Assembly (NCBI GenBank): GCA_964020975.1
Contig: CAXHWN010002573.1
Span: 69,501-133,500, forward strand
Length of the DNA: 64,000 nucleotides
Reading direction: 5' to 3'
Source of the DNA: Hermodice carunculata
Taxonomy: Eukaryota > Annelida > Polychaeta > Eunicida > Amphinomidae
Below the pieces are notes generated by a model. It saw only the letters and a program-made list of their open reading frames with translations, was not told the DNA's origin and made no database searches. This document shows, piece after piece, positions 10,910 through 22,760 of this stretch (position 1 is its first letter; each line of letters opens with the position of its first letter). The position numbers and the translations under genes are program-made.

Positions 10910-13900
10910 TGGAGCACTCGGTTGTGTTTTCTGTTTTTGTACAATCTTACTTGTTTATGTGGTGACGTACATCCCAATCCAGGTCCGGACGACGGTTTCG
11001 TCGACTTTACGATTTGTCACGCCAACATACGTAGTCTATCAGCAGATAAGCTACGGTGTATCAAAAAATCTTTAGCTAATTCTTTCGATATCATTGCATC
11101 ATCTGAAACTTTTCTTCCAAATGCACAGACAGACCGCGACATGGAGATCCCCGGTTTCCATCAAATGATGAGACGTGACATAACTACTGGTATTGGAGGA
11201 GGCGTGGCTCTCTATGCATCGCGGTCATTGGTGGATAATCGTCGTCTTGATCTGGAGATTGCTGATCCAGAGCTCATGTGGGTCGAAGTCATGTTACATA
11301 ATAACAAATTTCTACTGGCTGTTGTCTACAGGTCTCCAAATTCCACAGTCAATGTTTGGGACAAGCTTCAAGACAGTGTAGACAATGCTAAAACAACTAA
11401 TGTTGATAAAATTATAATTCTTGGTGACTAGAACGCTGACCAAAGTACCAATCATGGCAATAAATTTCTGTACCTCTAATTTATTTACTCTACACATTAA
11501 TGAGCCAACTAGAATCACCGAAACATCATCGACATGTCTGGAACAAACCATTACAAATATGCCAAATTTTGTTAGCAACATGAAAGTGTCCGCACCTTTA
11601 GCAAATTGCGACCACTGTCTTGTGAGCGCAAATATTCTTTCCAGACGAAAGAAACCTCCAGCTCTCTCCAGGTTAATCTGGGACTACAATAAGGCAGATT
11701 TTGATACTTTTAGAGAAAATTTATTGCAATGTAATTGGGACGCCTGCTTTGACTTCGACGATATTGACACTTTATGTGAGAAGTGGACCGATACATTTTT
11801 GTGAGCGACAAAGAATTGTATACCGAGTCGCACAGTTACAATAAGACCAGGTGATGCACCATGGTACACGTCAGCCCTCCGCAATGCCAAGCGAAAAGTG
11901 GAAGGCATCCATGCATGGGCTAAATTGAAATCATCCCTCTGGCCATATTTCAGGGAACTAAGAAACAAATGTATTGAGGACTTAGGACATGCGGAAAACG
12001 ATTACTATGATCGCCTGGACGAATCAATAAGTAATACAAAACAAAGGAAAAGAGGCTGGTGGCACACTGTCAAATTCTTTTTGAATGAAAACGAAGTCTC
12101 TGATATTCCGGCATTAATACACGAAAACCAAACTTTCACGGACAACGAAGCAAAAGCTCAACTTCTAAATGATTTCTTTATCAACCAAACTAAGGTTAAC
12201 GACACAAATTTTATACCACCGGCACAACTAAATAACATTCCTAACAAATTAGAAAATATCACTGTCACCAGCAATGAAGTATTTTTTTTATCTTACAAAG
12301 CCTGGATATTTCTAAAGCAAACGGCCCAGACGGTATAAGTGCACGCTTGCTCAAAGAAGGAGCTCCATCTATATCAAAATGTTTAAAATCTCCTTGACCA
12401 AGTGTAAATTTCCCAGCCAATGGAAAAAGGCCAACGTTGTTCCAATATTAAAAAAAAGGGATCGCCAAACCACTGCAATAGCTGCAGACCCATATCTTTA
12501 TTGAATATATTAAGTAAAGTTTTCGTAAAAGTAATTTTTAAATACGTGTTAAATTTCTTTCGTGATAACGTTGTTCTATCAGAATTTCAGTCTGGTTTCG
12601 TACCAGGTGATAGCTCAGCCAATCAGCTTGTGTTTTTATATCATCATTTTGTGAAGCAGTAGACCTACAAAAAGATGTTAGAGTGGTGTTTTGTGATATA
12701 ACTAAAGCTTTCGACCGAGTCTATCACCCAGGTCTCTTACACAAATGTCACAATTCTGGTATAAGTGGACCTCTGTTGCGGTGGTTTGGCGATTACTTAG
12801 ATGAACGCATGCAGGGGGTCGTTGTGCATGGAGCATCGTCAAGGTGGGGACATGTCAGTGCGGGTGTCCCTCAAGGTTCTGTTCTAGGCCCATTGTTATT
12901 TCTTATATTCATAAACGACATTGTTAATATACTACAATCCTCTATACGGCTTTTTGTCGATGATACAACACTTGTTATTAGGGTAGATGATGCCACTGCG
13001 GCGACAGGTGTCCTTCATTCTGATCTGCGTAAAGTGGAGGATTGGTCGCGGCAGTGGCTAGTGTCTTTCAACCCCAAGAAAACAAGCAGCATATTTTTTT
13101 CAAAAAAAACGAAACACTCTACAATATCCTGATTTACTATTCATGAAAGAAAACTTAATGACGGAATCTGAGCATAACACTTGGGCTTAATCTTCCGTTT
13201 TGACCTTTCCTGGTCCAGTCACATAAAAAAACTAACGACCAAAGGAATGAAAATGTAATTTTTAAATACGTGTTCAAATATTATCAAATATTTACAGTTC
13301 CGTCTTGATTGGAGGTCCCTGGAAGTTCTCTACCTCTCGTTTATAAGACTCCTTTTAGAATATGGTTCTGTGGTGTGGGACAACTGCACTTCGCAGGAAT
13401 CTCAGCAATTAGAAAATATTCAATTAGCTGCAGCTAGAATTATTACTGGAGCGACTTCTGGAACTAATAACCATCTGTTATATGAAGAAACTGGATTTGA
13501 AAAACTTTCGGTACGACGCGAAAAAAGCAAATTGATCCAATTTTTCAAAATTATTTGCGGGTACGCTCCACAATACTTACGTAATCTTATTCCTGATTCT
13601 GTCAACGAAAGAAATAGACATAATGTAAGATCAGGGAGGAACCTATCACTTTTTCGTTCAAGAACAGACTTATTTAATTCGTCATTCTTTCCTTCAGCTG
13701 TACGATTATGGAACAATTTACCCGAAGATGTGAAAAGTTCTGAGGATCTGTCCGGGTTCAAGATGAAACTGAATCGGGATAATTGAGTGTAAACAAACGA
13801 TTTTATCGAGGCGAAAGAAGGTTTGCTATATCTCATGCACGTTTGCGCATGGAGTGCAGCAAGCTCAATTTTGATCTTTTCAAGAAAGGCCTGACAGAAA

Positions 13901-14118
13901 CTCCCATGTGTGCCTGTGGCAATGGTATAGGGAGGATACTTTTCACTATTTTTGCGAATGTCCCTTTTATATAACCGCTAGAAATGTACTACATACTGAA
14001 GAAATGCCTTTGGCACCCTTTACACTTTCGACTCTGTTATATGGCTCAAAAACATGTACAACCCAGCAAGATGACTGAAATAAAAACAATAGTCAAATAA
14101 AATGATTCTTGATTCCTG
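10910..14118 (+). mobile_element. CR1/L2-like LINE, nearly full coding length but broken
   Basis: The copy opens (no ATG; the frame is open from 10910) with a hydrophobic stretch and a 2A-like CGDVHPNPGP. An apurinic endonuclease follows (ICHANIRSLS, ASSETFLP, VVYRSPN, ILGD to 11431). The frame is then interrupted by a stop where a sister copy reads GDLNVD, and the endonuclease tail continues at 11421-11804 (NCDHCLV). RT motifs follow: PDGISARLLKEG near 12329, NWRPISLLN-like near 12480, DITKAFDRVYHPG and GVPQGSVLGPLLF in 12683-13132, with the catalytic box written FVDD. The C-terminal part at 13370-13974 ends in a HARLRM...CxC knuckle. The 3' end near 14118 has TGATTC-type repeats, typical of CR1/L2. 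Several frame breaks make it inactive. Its right-arm partner is 20684-22230. Confidence 0.88.
10961..10987 (+). other. 2A-like peptide motif GDVHPNPGP
   Basis: The translation reads CGDVHPNPGP at the start of the LINE reading frame, preceded by a hydrophobic run (LCFLFLYNLTCL). This matches the D-V/I-E-x-N-P-G-P skipping motif of 2A peptides except that histidine stands in for glutamate. 2A sequences at the N-terminus of CR1/L2-type LINE proteins are established in sea urchin and other invertebrates. The E-to-H change would be expected to weaken or remove activity. Confidence 0.7.
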
Positions 14119-15339
14119 CATTTGCCTTAAGAATGGGGTTTTGTTTTTTGTTTTTTGTTTTTTTTTCATTTCAAAGCAAATTAAGACACTGAGCGCAACA
14201 CGCGCATGAATTTATGCACCCCCAGGACCTCCTAATGAGGTCACACTTCAAAACATGAACATTGCCCCCTCACCCCCACCCCCAGTAGTGACGATATTGG
14301 GTATGTACCAATCTGAAGGCCACTCTTTTCAGTGAGTTTTCCCTGACAAAGGTCCAGTATTTTGCGAAAACTTCTCAAAAAAGTCTCATTTTTAGGGACT
14401 CCTAATTCTTAATTTGTTCACCATGTGGTGCTGCATTTTTTTGTATTTTTTTATGATTGTATGTGCGTTTTTGCCACTTTTGACTTCTCCAGAACTGTCA
14501 TTCATATTAAGCTGAAACTTGGGACAATGGTAAAGAGGGCCTGGATACACCCTATCCAAAAGTGACTGCCCTTGATTTGGGTTCCACCCCAGCCTCATTC
14601 TGGTTTCTGCCACCAAAGGGTAGTAGTGCTCCAAATATGGCAGGGACTTTTGAATCGGGTGTATTGTATTGTATTGTGGGACCGCGGTTCCTCCATTTAA
14701 GTATTGACCCCCGTTGTGAGTGCCTCGTTGATGACAGAGTGTATCGCGATAAAGGCATCTGCTATGCAATGATATGACAATGGCATTGGCCGACATCATC
14801 ATGTTCTGTTGATGTGTGGTGTTTAAAACTGTCTAGTAAAAAGGACTAAAACTGGCAACCGACGTTGTTCGTCCAAAGGAGCTTGCGATAGAGCTTCTGA
14901 GAAACATGATAAAATGGGCGGAGTTCTATCTATTTCCTTTGTGTTGTTTCCTCTGAATTGAAGATAAATGTTGGCGAAGCCTCATTGTAATCAGACGATA
15001 GTCCGCTGTTACTGGCAGTATACAGGTGATGTCCTGCAAGCTGGAAACCAAAATTAGTGACAAACACATCAAACCAATTTGCTACTATTAATGCGTCTTC
15101 GCTCTTGACTGTTCATCTGTTCATGTCAGGAACGAATCATAAAAAATCACTTCTTTTTTTCAGTTTCTAATATAATTTATATTTAAAATAGACCACGTAT
15201 TTTGATGTCTTTTTAAATGAAAGCACCTTTCATTGTAGTTTCTCTTTTGCTTTGCGTATATCGCTGTTCTCAGAATATAATGTTAAGTGTTTACAGTTTC
15301 TTTTTCGTGTGTTATAATCAAATGGCGACTGAGCAAGTG
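14119..15339. other. Non-coding sequence shared by both arms
   Basis: Matched in the right arm at about 19400-20650. Contains a poly-T/poly-A tract whose length differs between arms (14144-14166; 20312-20338), a C-rich CACCCCCACCCCC word near 14270 that is a G run in the partner, and GC-richer DNA at 14550-14760. No family is recognised; the low-complexity frames on both strands do not look like protein. Confidence 0.6.
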
Positions 15340-15930
15340 CGGTTTGAAGACTTCAAGTTTGTTTCTGAATTTTAGTGACTTGAGGCTTCAGGTCAATGTC
15401 ATGAAAACAATAAAAAGTGTGTGTTATCAATCTCTGATAACATTGTACAGATATCTCAGATCTTCTTCCAACTTTGTATGGCAATTTTTTGTCACTAAAG
15501 GCTGTGAGTAGCAATGTCCTTGAGGTATGTAGGTCAAGGTCACATCAGGCATGATGTTTTTATTTTTATTGCGCAGCTTGTATCTCCTTCATAAACGCTG
15601 AGGTCTTTTTCAAGTTTCATATGGCATTTTTCTAAGGCATGTGTCATGACCCAACAATGCCATTATGGTAAATAGGTCAAAATCACGGTGACCGTTGTGA
15701 AAGCTTGTATTATAAAGCAACGATAACCTAGAGGTAATATCTCCTTCATAAATGGCAATGCATAAATTGCCAATTCTCAGTCACTAAAAGGTGTGTTATG
15801 AGCAACAATAATTTCCATGTGTGCAAGTCAAGGTCATAGAAGCCGTCATGAAAGGTTTGTTAGGAAGTAACGATAACCTTCAACTAAGTAAGTCAAGGTC
15901 ATGACATGCATCATGAAAGGGAGTGTCATG
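15340..15930. repeat. Diverged tandem repeat with TCAAGGTCA words (left arm)
   Basis: Repeated blocks of roughly 140 bp, each with ATCTCCTTCATAAA, CAATTCTCAGTCACTAAA and GTCAAGGTCAT words. Units are strongly diverged, so the array is old. The partner is at 18790-19420. Confidence 0.6.
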
Positions 15931-16676
15931 AATCAACCAGGATACAGTCTATTTTTAAATTAAACTGCAACATTAAAAATGAGGGGAAAAATGCTGGCGA
16001 ACTTCGACCAATCTGTTTCAGAAGACTGAGTCAACACTTTAAAGGGAAGCGTTGGTTGGACTGAGCAACCCGAGTAATGCCGGTGCTTTATACGCATGTT
16101 ACCTGGTATCCTGTCTTTTATGTTTTAATGAATGAGCAACGTTCAGAAATAGCAAAGACAAGTAGAATTACTGGTGTAACAATGACTGGTTTGCATGAGA
16201 AAGAAAATGTTTTTGAAGTTTTACCCACACACACACACACATAAAGCGAACAAAAATAGTTCCTTTGTGTAAATACTTACCGCAACTTTTTATAACTATT
16301 TTGTGTGAACTTAAGTAGAAATAAACAGTTAGTATTTATACCTTGTTTGGCCAAAGGCATTTGTATTAATGATACAACCATTAAACATCATTATGTGAGT
16401 TGGGTCGGTCTCTACAGTGATAAGACAGTGATCACTCTGGTGAACTATTCGTTCACTGAACGGGCAGGGTTGACGCACTACATAAAAATCTTGTATTATG
16501 AAACCAATCAACCGCTTTTGAAATTATATGCGCACGTTTCTGGATAATTCAAGACCTAAAATGTTCAACATGGAGCGCGCTGCGATATTTCGTGATATAT
16601 TGTGTGCTATTTCTGGCTTCTCCAAAACCACACGCTGGATTCTGGTTGTATTCAGTGGGCATGGATCTTCCATATG

Positions 16677-16680
<4 letters not shown>

Positions 16681-16764
<84 letters not shown>

Positions 16765-16808
16765 ATATGCGCACTTTTAGCGTTTGGCCATTAACATTTT
16801 TATCTTCA

Positions 16809-16858
<50 letters not shown>

Positions 16859-16926
16859 TACATACATGTACATACATACATACATACATACATACATACA
16901 TACATACATACATACATACATACATT
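16681..16926. repeat. Compound microsatellite (TA)n, (CT)n, (CATA)n
   Basis: Pure TA at 16681-16768 with one slip, CT at 16811-16855, and a four-base CATA array at 16856-16926. It lies in the spacer between the arms, directly beyond the 3' end of a LINE fragment read on the minus strand. Confidence 0.97.
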
Positions 16927-16969
16927 GTATAGTATAATAGTATAGTATAATCGGGAAAAAGAAGGCTTT

Positions 16970-17812
16970 GCGCCTGTTGAGTCCCGATCTATGCTTCATT
17001 AGTGTCAAAAAAGAATAAACCTGTGAAATGTTCATGGATAAAGTGTCCCCAGACAAATCAATAATATTTGCCAGTATAGTCATTCAGGTATGTTATACTG
17101 TTCATTGATCCAGAATTTATCTAGACGAGATTTGAACTGATTTACTAATTGGACATTAAGTACATCATCTGATAGACTATTCCAGTCATTTATTAGACGG
17201 ACACTGAAAGTATGATTCCTGACTTCTTTTTGGTGAAAGGGTAACTAACTTCAGCTGGTGACCTCTGGTAATACACCTGGTATCCAGAGCAAAAAGATCT
17301 GTAAAGTTCAACCTGTCTATGCCTTTAAGTATTTTAAATACTTGTATCATATCCCCTCCTCTACGCCTGTGATATAAAGAGGAGATCTTTAGCTCCTTTA
17401 ATAGCTGAGTATATGGAAGATGCCGAACCGACGTTACCATTTTTTGTTTCTCTTCTTTGTACACGTTCAACGTTCTTTTTATCCAAACTGTAATATGGAC
17501 CCGAAATGACATTCCTATACGCACAAATGTTTTGTATAAAACAGGCAAAGTTTCTTCATCTAGGCAAAACTCTTTCCAATTACTGCAAGAATTTTGAAAG
17601 GCTTATTAACTGCTGCGTCTGTATGGACATTGAACTTGATTTCATCATCTATTGTGACTCCAAGGTCTTTTTCTTTTGTGGTTTGGGTCAAATCGTTTCC
17701 ACTCATCCTGTAAATCTGGTGAGGGTTGGATGCCCCCAAATGCAAAGACTTGCGTTTATCATACATATGAACGTAATGATAGGTCAGTGAACTAAATGGG
17801 GGCGCTACTCCT
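16970..17812 (-). mobile_element. CR1/Jockey-type LINE, 5'-truncated C-terminal RT fragment
   Basis: Read on the minus strand, the fragment starts in the RT thumb region (KEKDLGVTIDDEIKFNVHTD at 17560-17838). It continues with the conserved tail MVTSVRHLPYTQLLKELKI, SLYHRRRGGDMIQVFKILKG and TRGHQLKLV (17186-17548). It ends with a RLDKFWINEQ-like C-terminus and stop near 17083, followed by a short 3' UTR. At least three frame changes separate these blocks. Only the last third of the polymerase is present. It belongs to the spacer, so it has no partner in the right arm. Confidence 0.82.
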
Positions 17813-18408
17813 CGTGTACCCACTGTGTTGCTATGCAAAGAGAGCTGCTGTGCATCAGATCTCTCAATTCGTTGATTACCTTATCGTTGATCTTGACGAT
17901 AATGACGTTTGATAATAGTGAAGATACCGACAGCTCTCTGTAATTGACAAATAGCCTGCCTCACAGCTGAGCATCAAACCTACATATTTGATCTCAGCAT
18001 TTTCACGAATAATGCGACTTCTGTGAAAGTGACGCTATTAGATGTGTACCTGAAGTTGCCCTAAACATACCAAAAAGGTCCAATATGGGATCAATTAATG
18101 ATAAAAGGTCACTCCTTCAATAAAAGAAAGGTACTCATTCAGTACTGTTTCGAAGAGCGTTTCTGAAGCTGGGTTTGATGTATTATCAAAACGGCAATAA
18201 ATGAAATAAAAGTCCAAGAAAAAACAGTTGAAAACACGTTAAAAGGTCCAATATTTTTCTTTCATTGGTGGGATATTTTTACCATCAATAGTATGCGTTC
18301 CAAGCTTTCCAATGGGAAGAGTGTTATGCGAACATGGACCTCAAGCAGTTCTGGACATATTTAGAAATTGAGAAAATTATAAATGTCTTCTCTTTTTTTT
18401 TCGTTCTT
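17813..18408. other. Non-coding spacer up to the assembly gap
   Basis: AT-rich sequence, no recognised gene or repeat. It has no counterpart in the right arm; it may be the true continuation of the left-arm contig. Confidence 0.6.
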
Positions 18409-18608
18409 NNNNNNNNNNNNNNNNNNNNNNNNNNNNNNNNNNNNNNNNNNNNNNNNNNNNNNNNNNNNNNNNNNNNNNNNNNNNNNNNNNNNNNNNNNNN
18501 NNNNNNNNNNNNNNNNNNNNNNNNNNNNNNNNNNNNNNNNNNNNNNNNNNNNNNNNNNNNNNNNNNNNNNNNNNNNNNNNNNNNNNNNNNNNNNNNNNNN
18601 NNNNNNNN
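18409..18608. other. Assembly gap, 200 N
   Basis: A run of exactly 200 N. The round length suggests a placeholder rather than a measured distance. The inverted copy of the left arm starts immediately after it, so orientation and adjacency of the two sides depend entirely on how this gap was bridged. Confidence 0.99.
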
Positions 18609-18789
18609 TTAAAACATAAAAGACAGGATACCAGGTAAACATGCGTATAAAGCACCGGCATTACTCGGGTTGCTCAGTCCGACCAACGCTTCCCTTTTAA
18701 AGTGCTGACTCAGTCTTCTGAAACAGATTGGTTGAAGTTCGCCAGCATTTTTCCCCTCATTTTTTAATGTTGCGGTTTAATTAAAAAAA

Positions 18790-19420
18790 TAGACTGTATC
18801 CTGGTTGATTCATGACACTCCTTTCATGATGCATGTCGTGACCTTGACCTACTTAATTGAAGGTCACCGTTGCTTCCTAACACACCCTTTGATGACGGCT
18901 TCTATGACCTTGACTTATACACCTGAAAGTTATTGTTGCTGATGACACACCTTTTCAGTGACTGAGAATTGGCAAATAAGTGGAAGATCAGAGCATTTAT
19001 GAAGGAGATATTACCTCAAGGTTATCATTGCTTTATAATACAATTATATTCATGACGGTCACCGTGATTTTGACCTATTTACCATAATGGCATTGTTGGG
19101 TCATGACACATGCCTTAGAGAAATGCCATATGAAGCTTGAAAAAGATCTCAGCGTTTATGGAGATATAAGCTGCACAATAAAAATGAAAACATAATGCCT
19201 GATGTGACCTTGACCTTCATACCTCAAGGACATTGCTACTCACAGCCTTTAGTGACCAAAAATTGCCATACAAAGTTGGAAGAAGATCTGGATATCTGTA
19301 CAATGTTATCAGAGATTGATAACACGCACTTTTTATTGCTTTCGTGACATTGACCTGAAGCCTCAAGTCACTAAAAAAAAAAACAAACTTGAAGTCTTCA
19401 AACCGCACTTGCTCAGTCGC
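18790..19420. repeat. Diverged tandem repeat with TGACCTTGAC words (right arm)
   Basis: Reverse complement of 15340-15930, with several small indels and base changes between the two copies. Confidence 0.6.
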
Positions 19421-20683
19421 CATTTGACTATAACACACGAAAAAGAAACTGTAAACATTTAACATTATATTCTGAGAACAGCGATATACGCAAAACAAAA
19501 GAGAAACTATAATTAGAGGTGTTTTAATTTAAAAAGACATCAAAATACGTGGTCTATTTTAAATATAAATTATATTAGAAACTGAAAAAAGATGATATTT
19601 CATGTATTCGTTCCTGACATGAACAGATGAACAGTCAAGAACGAAGACGCATTTATAGTAGCAAATTGCTTTGATGTGTTTGTCACTAATTTTGGTCCCC
19701 AGCTTGCAGGACATCACCTGTATACTGCCAGTAACAGCGGACTATCGTCTGATTACAATGAGGCTTCGCCAACATTTATCTTCAATTCAGAGGAAACAAC
19801 ACAAAGGAAATAGACAGAACTCCGCCCATTTTATCATGTTTCTGAGAAGCTCTATCGCAAGCTCCTTTGGACGAACAACGTCGGTTGCCAGTTTTAGTCC
19901 TTTTACTAGACAGTTTTAAACAACACACATGAACAGAACATGATGATGTCGGCCAATGCCATTGTCATATCACTGCATGGCAGATGCCTTTATCGCGGTG
20001 CCGTATCACACTCTGTCATCAACGAGGCACTCACAATTGGGGTCAATACTTAAATGGAGGAACCGCGGTCCCACAATACAATACACCCGATTCAAAAGCC
20101 CCTGCCATATTTGGAGCACTACTACCCTTTGGTGGCAGAAACCAGAATGAGGCTGGGGTGGAACCCAAATCAAGGGCAGTGACTTTTGAATAGGGGGTAT
20201 CCAGGCCCTCTTTACCACTGTCCCAAGTTTCAGCTTAATCTGAATGACAGTTCTGGAGAAGAAGTCAAAAGTAGGAAAAAACGCAAATAAAATCATAAAA
20301 AATTACCAACCAAAAAAAAAAAAAAAAAAAAAAAAAAATGCAGCACCACATGGCGAACAAATTAAGAATTAGGAGTCCCTAAAAATGAGACTTTTTTGAG
20401 AAGTTTTCGCAAAGTACTGGACCTTTGTCAGGGAAAACTCACTGAAAAGAGTGGCCTTCAGATTGGTACATACCCAATATCGTCACTAATGGGGGGGGGG
20501 GGTGAGGGGGGCAATGTTCATGTTTTGAAGTGTGACCTCATTAGGAGGTCCTGGGGGTGCATACATTCATGCGCGTGTTGCGCTCAGTGTCTTAATTTGC
20601 TTCGAAATGAATGAAAAAAAACCCCCGAACATTTTTAAGGCAAATGCAGAACCTGTTGCTGAAAGATGAAAATATGAGTAAAT

Positions 20684-22230
20684 TCAGGAATCAGGAATCA
20701 TTTTATTTGACTATTGTTTTCATTTCAGTCATGTTGCTGGGAGGTACATGTTTTTGAGCCATATAACAGAGTCGAAAGTGTAAAGGGTGCCAAAGGCATT
20801 ACTTCAGTATGTAGTACATTTCTAGCGGTTATACAAAAGGGACATTCGCAAAAATAGTGAAAAGTATCCTCTCTACCATTGCCACAGGCACACATGGGAG
20901 TTTCTGTCAGGCCTTTCTTGAAAAGATCAAAATTGAGCTTGCTGCACCCCATGCGCAAACGTGCATGAGATATAGCAAACCTTCTTTCGCCTCGATAAAA
21001 TCGTTTGTTTACACTCAATTATCCCGATTCAGTTTCATCTTGAACTCGGACAGATCCTCAGAACTTTTCACATCTTCGGGTAAATTGTTCCATAATCGTA
21101 CAGCTGAAGGAAAGAATGACGAATTAAATAAGTTTGTTCTGGAACGAAAAAATGATAGGTTCCTCCCTGATCTTACATTATGTCTATTTCTTTCGTTGAC
21201 AGAATCAGGAATAAGATTACGTAAGTATTGTGGAGCGTACCCGCAAATAATTTTGAAAAATTGGATCAATTTGCTTTTTTCGCGTCGTACCGAAAGTTTT
21301 TCAAATCCAGTTTCTTCATATAACAGATGGTGATTAGTTCCAGAGGTCGCTCCAGTAATAATTCTAGCTGCAGCTAATTGAATATTTTCTAATTCTTGAG
21401 ATTCCTGCGAAGTGCAGTTGTCCCACACCACAGAACCATATTCTAAAAGGAGTCTTATAAACGAGAGGTAGAGAACTTCCAGGGACCTCCAATCAAGACG
21501 GAACTGTAAACATTTGATAATATTTGAAAATATTTGAACACGTATTTAAAAATTACATTTTCATTCCTTTGGTCGATAGTTTTTTTATGTGACTGGACCA
21601 GGAAAGGTCAAAACGGAAGATTAAGCCCAAGTGTTATGCTCAGATTCCTTCATTAAGTTTTCCTGCATGAACAGTAAATCAGGATATTGTAGAGTGTTTC
21701 GCTTTTTTGAAAAAAATATGCTGCTTGTTTTCTTGGGGTTGAAAGACACTAGCCACTGCCGCGACCAATCCTCCACTTTACGCAGATCAGAATGAAGGAC
21801 ACCTGTCGCCGCAGTGGCATCATCTACCCTAATAACAAGTGTTGTATCATCGACAAAAAGCCGTATAGAGGATTGTAGTATATTAACAATGTCGTTTATG
21901 AATATAAGAAATAACAATGGGCCTAGAACAGAACCTTGAGGGACACCCGCACTGACATGTCCCCACCTTGACGATGCTCCATGCACAACGACCCCCTGCA
22001 TGCGTTCATCTAAGTAATCGCCAAACCACCGCAACATAGGTCCACTTATACCAGAATTGTGACATTTGTGTAAGAGACCTGGGTGATAGACTCGGTCGAA
22101 AGCTTTAGTTATATCACAAAACACCACTCTAACATCTTTTTGTAGGCCTACTGCTTCACAAAATGATGATATAAAAACACAAGCTGATTGGCTGAGCTAT
22201 CACCTGGTACGAAACCAGACTGAAATTCTG
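20684..22230 (-). mobile_element. CR1/L2-like LINE, 3' half (right-arm copy)
   Basis: This is the inverted partner of 12580-14118. It keeps the RT core at 21621-22127 (DITKAFDRVYHPG, GVPQGSVLGPLLF, FVDD) and the C-terminal frames at 21015-21431 and 20725-21018, where the cysteine knuckle (CACGNGREDTFHYF) is better preserved than on the left. The 3' end carries two TGATTCC units. The 5' boundary at 22230/22231 is where 6403 bases present in the left arm are missing, so this copy was cut by a deletion rather than born truncated: the 3' flank is shared with the left copy. Confidence 0.88.
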
Positions 22231-22520
22231 AAGTTAAAAACACAAGGCCCATTTCAATCACATCATGTTTTCAAATTCAAATCCTTTGTGACCTTGAGAA
22301 AATAGGCCAAGGCCACTAACATTTTACAACAAAGTAGCCCTTCCTGTAATGTTTTCAGTTTCATAAAGCTAGCTCAATTATTTTTTGATATATTGAAATT
22401 TCATGTGCTTCAGTACATTTTTACTCATATTTCCTGTAATACCCCAGATGGTATTTAGGTTTTTACTTATTCTCTTTGCCAGGTCTGTGGCCCATAGTTG
22501 CTATGTTTCTGTCAACTGTC

Positions 22521-22558
22521 ATAGCATAGCATAGCATAGCATAGCATGGCATAGCATA
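22521..22558. repeat. (CATAG)n microsatellite, short allele
   Basis: About 7 units, with one variant, against about 13 in the left arm. Confidence 0.97.
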
Positions 22559-22760
22559 TACATGAAGAGAGATCACATATAATCAACAATCATGAACCAG
22601 TCCATCAGAGTGTTGTTAGGTGGCTACTCCTTTTGATATCAGCATGGTAGCAATTAGCAGAAACATTCTTAAAAAAATTTCCTCTGTGCTTGCCAACAAT
22701 TGTTCAAAATTGTAAGTACAATCTGAACTAGGTATATCATACTTGGCTCTTATATGTTTA

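Noticed and set aside
14392-14802. Overlapping 60-136 codon frames on both strands
   Set aside because: Open frames on both strands of a GC-richer non-coding patch, altered by indels in the right-arm copy.
18334-18661. Frames of unknown residues across the gap
   Set aside because: Made of N bases.
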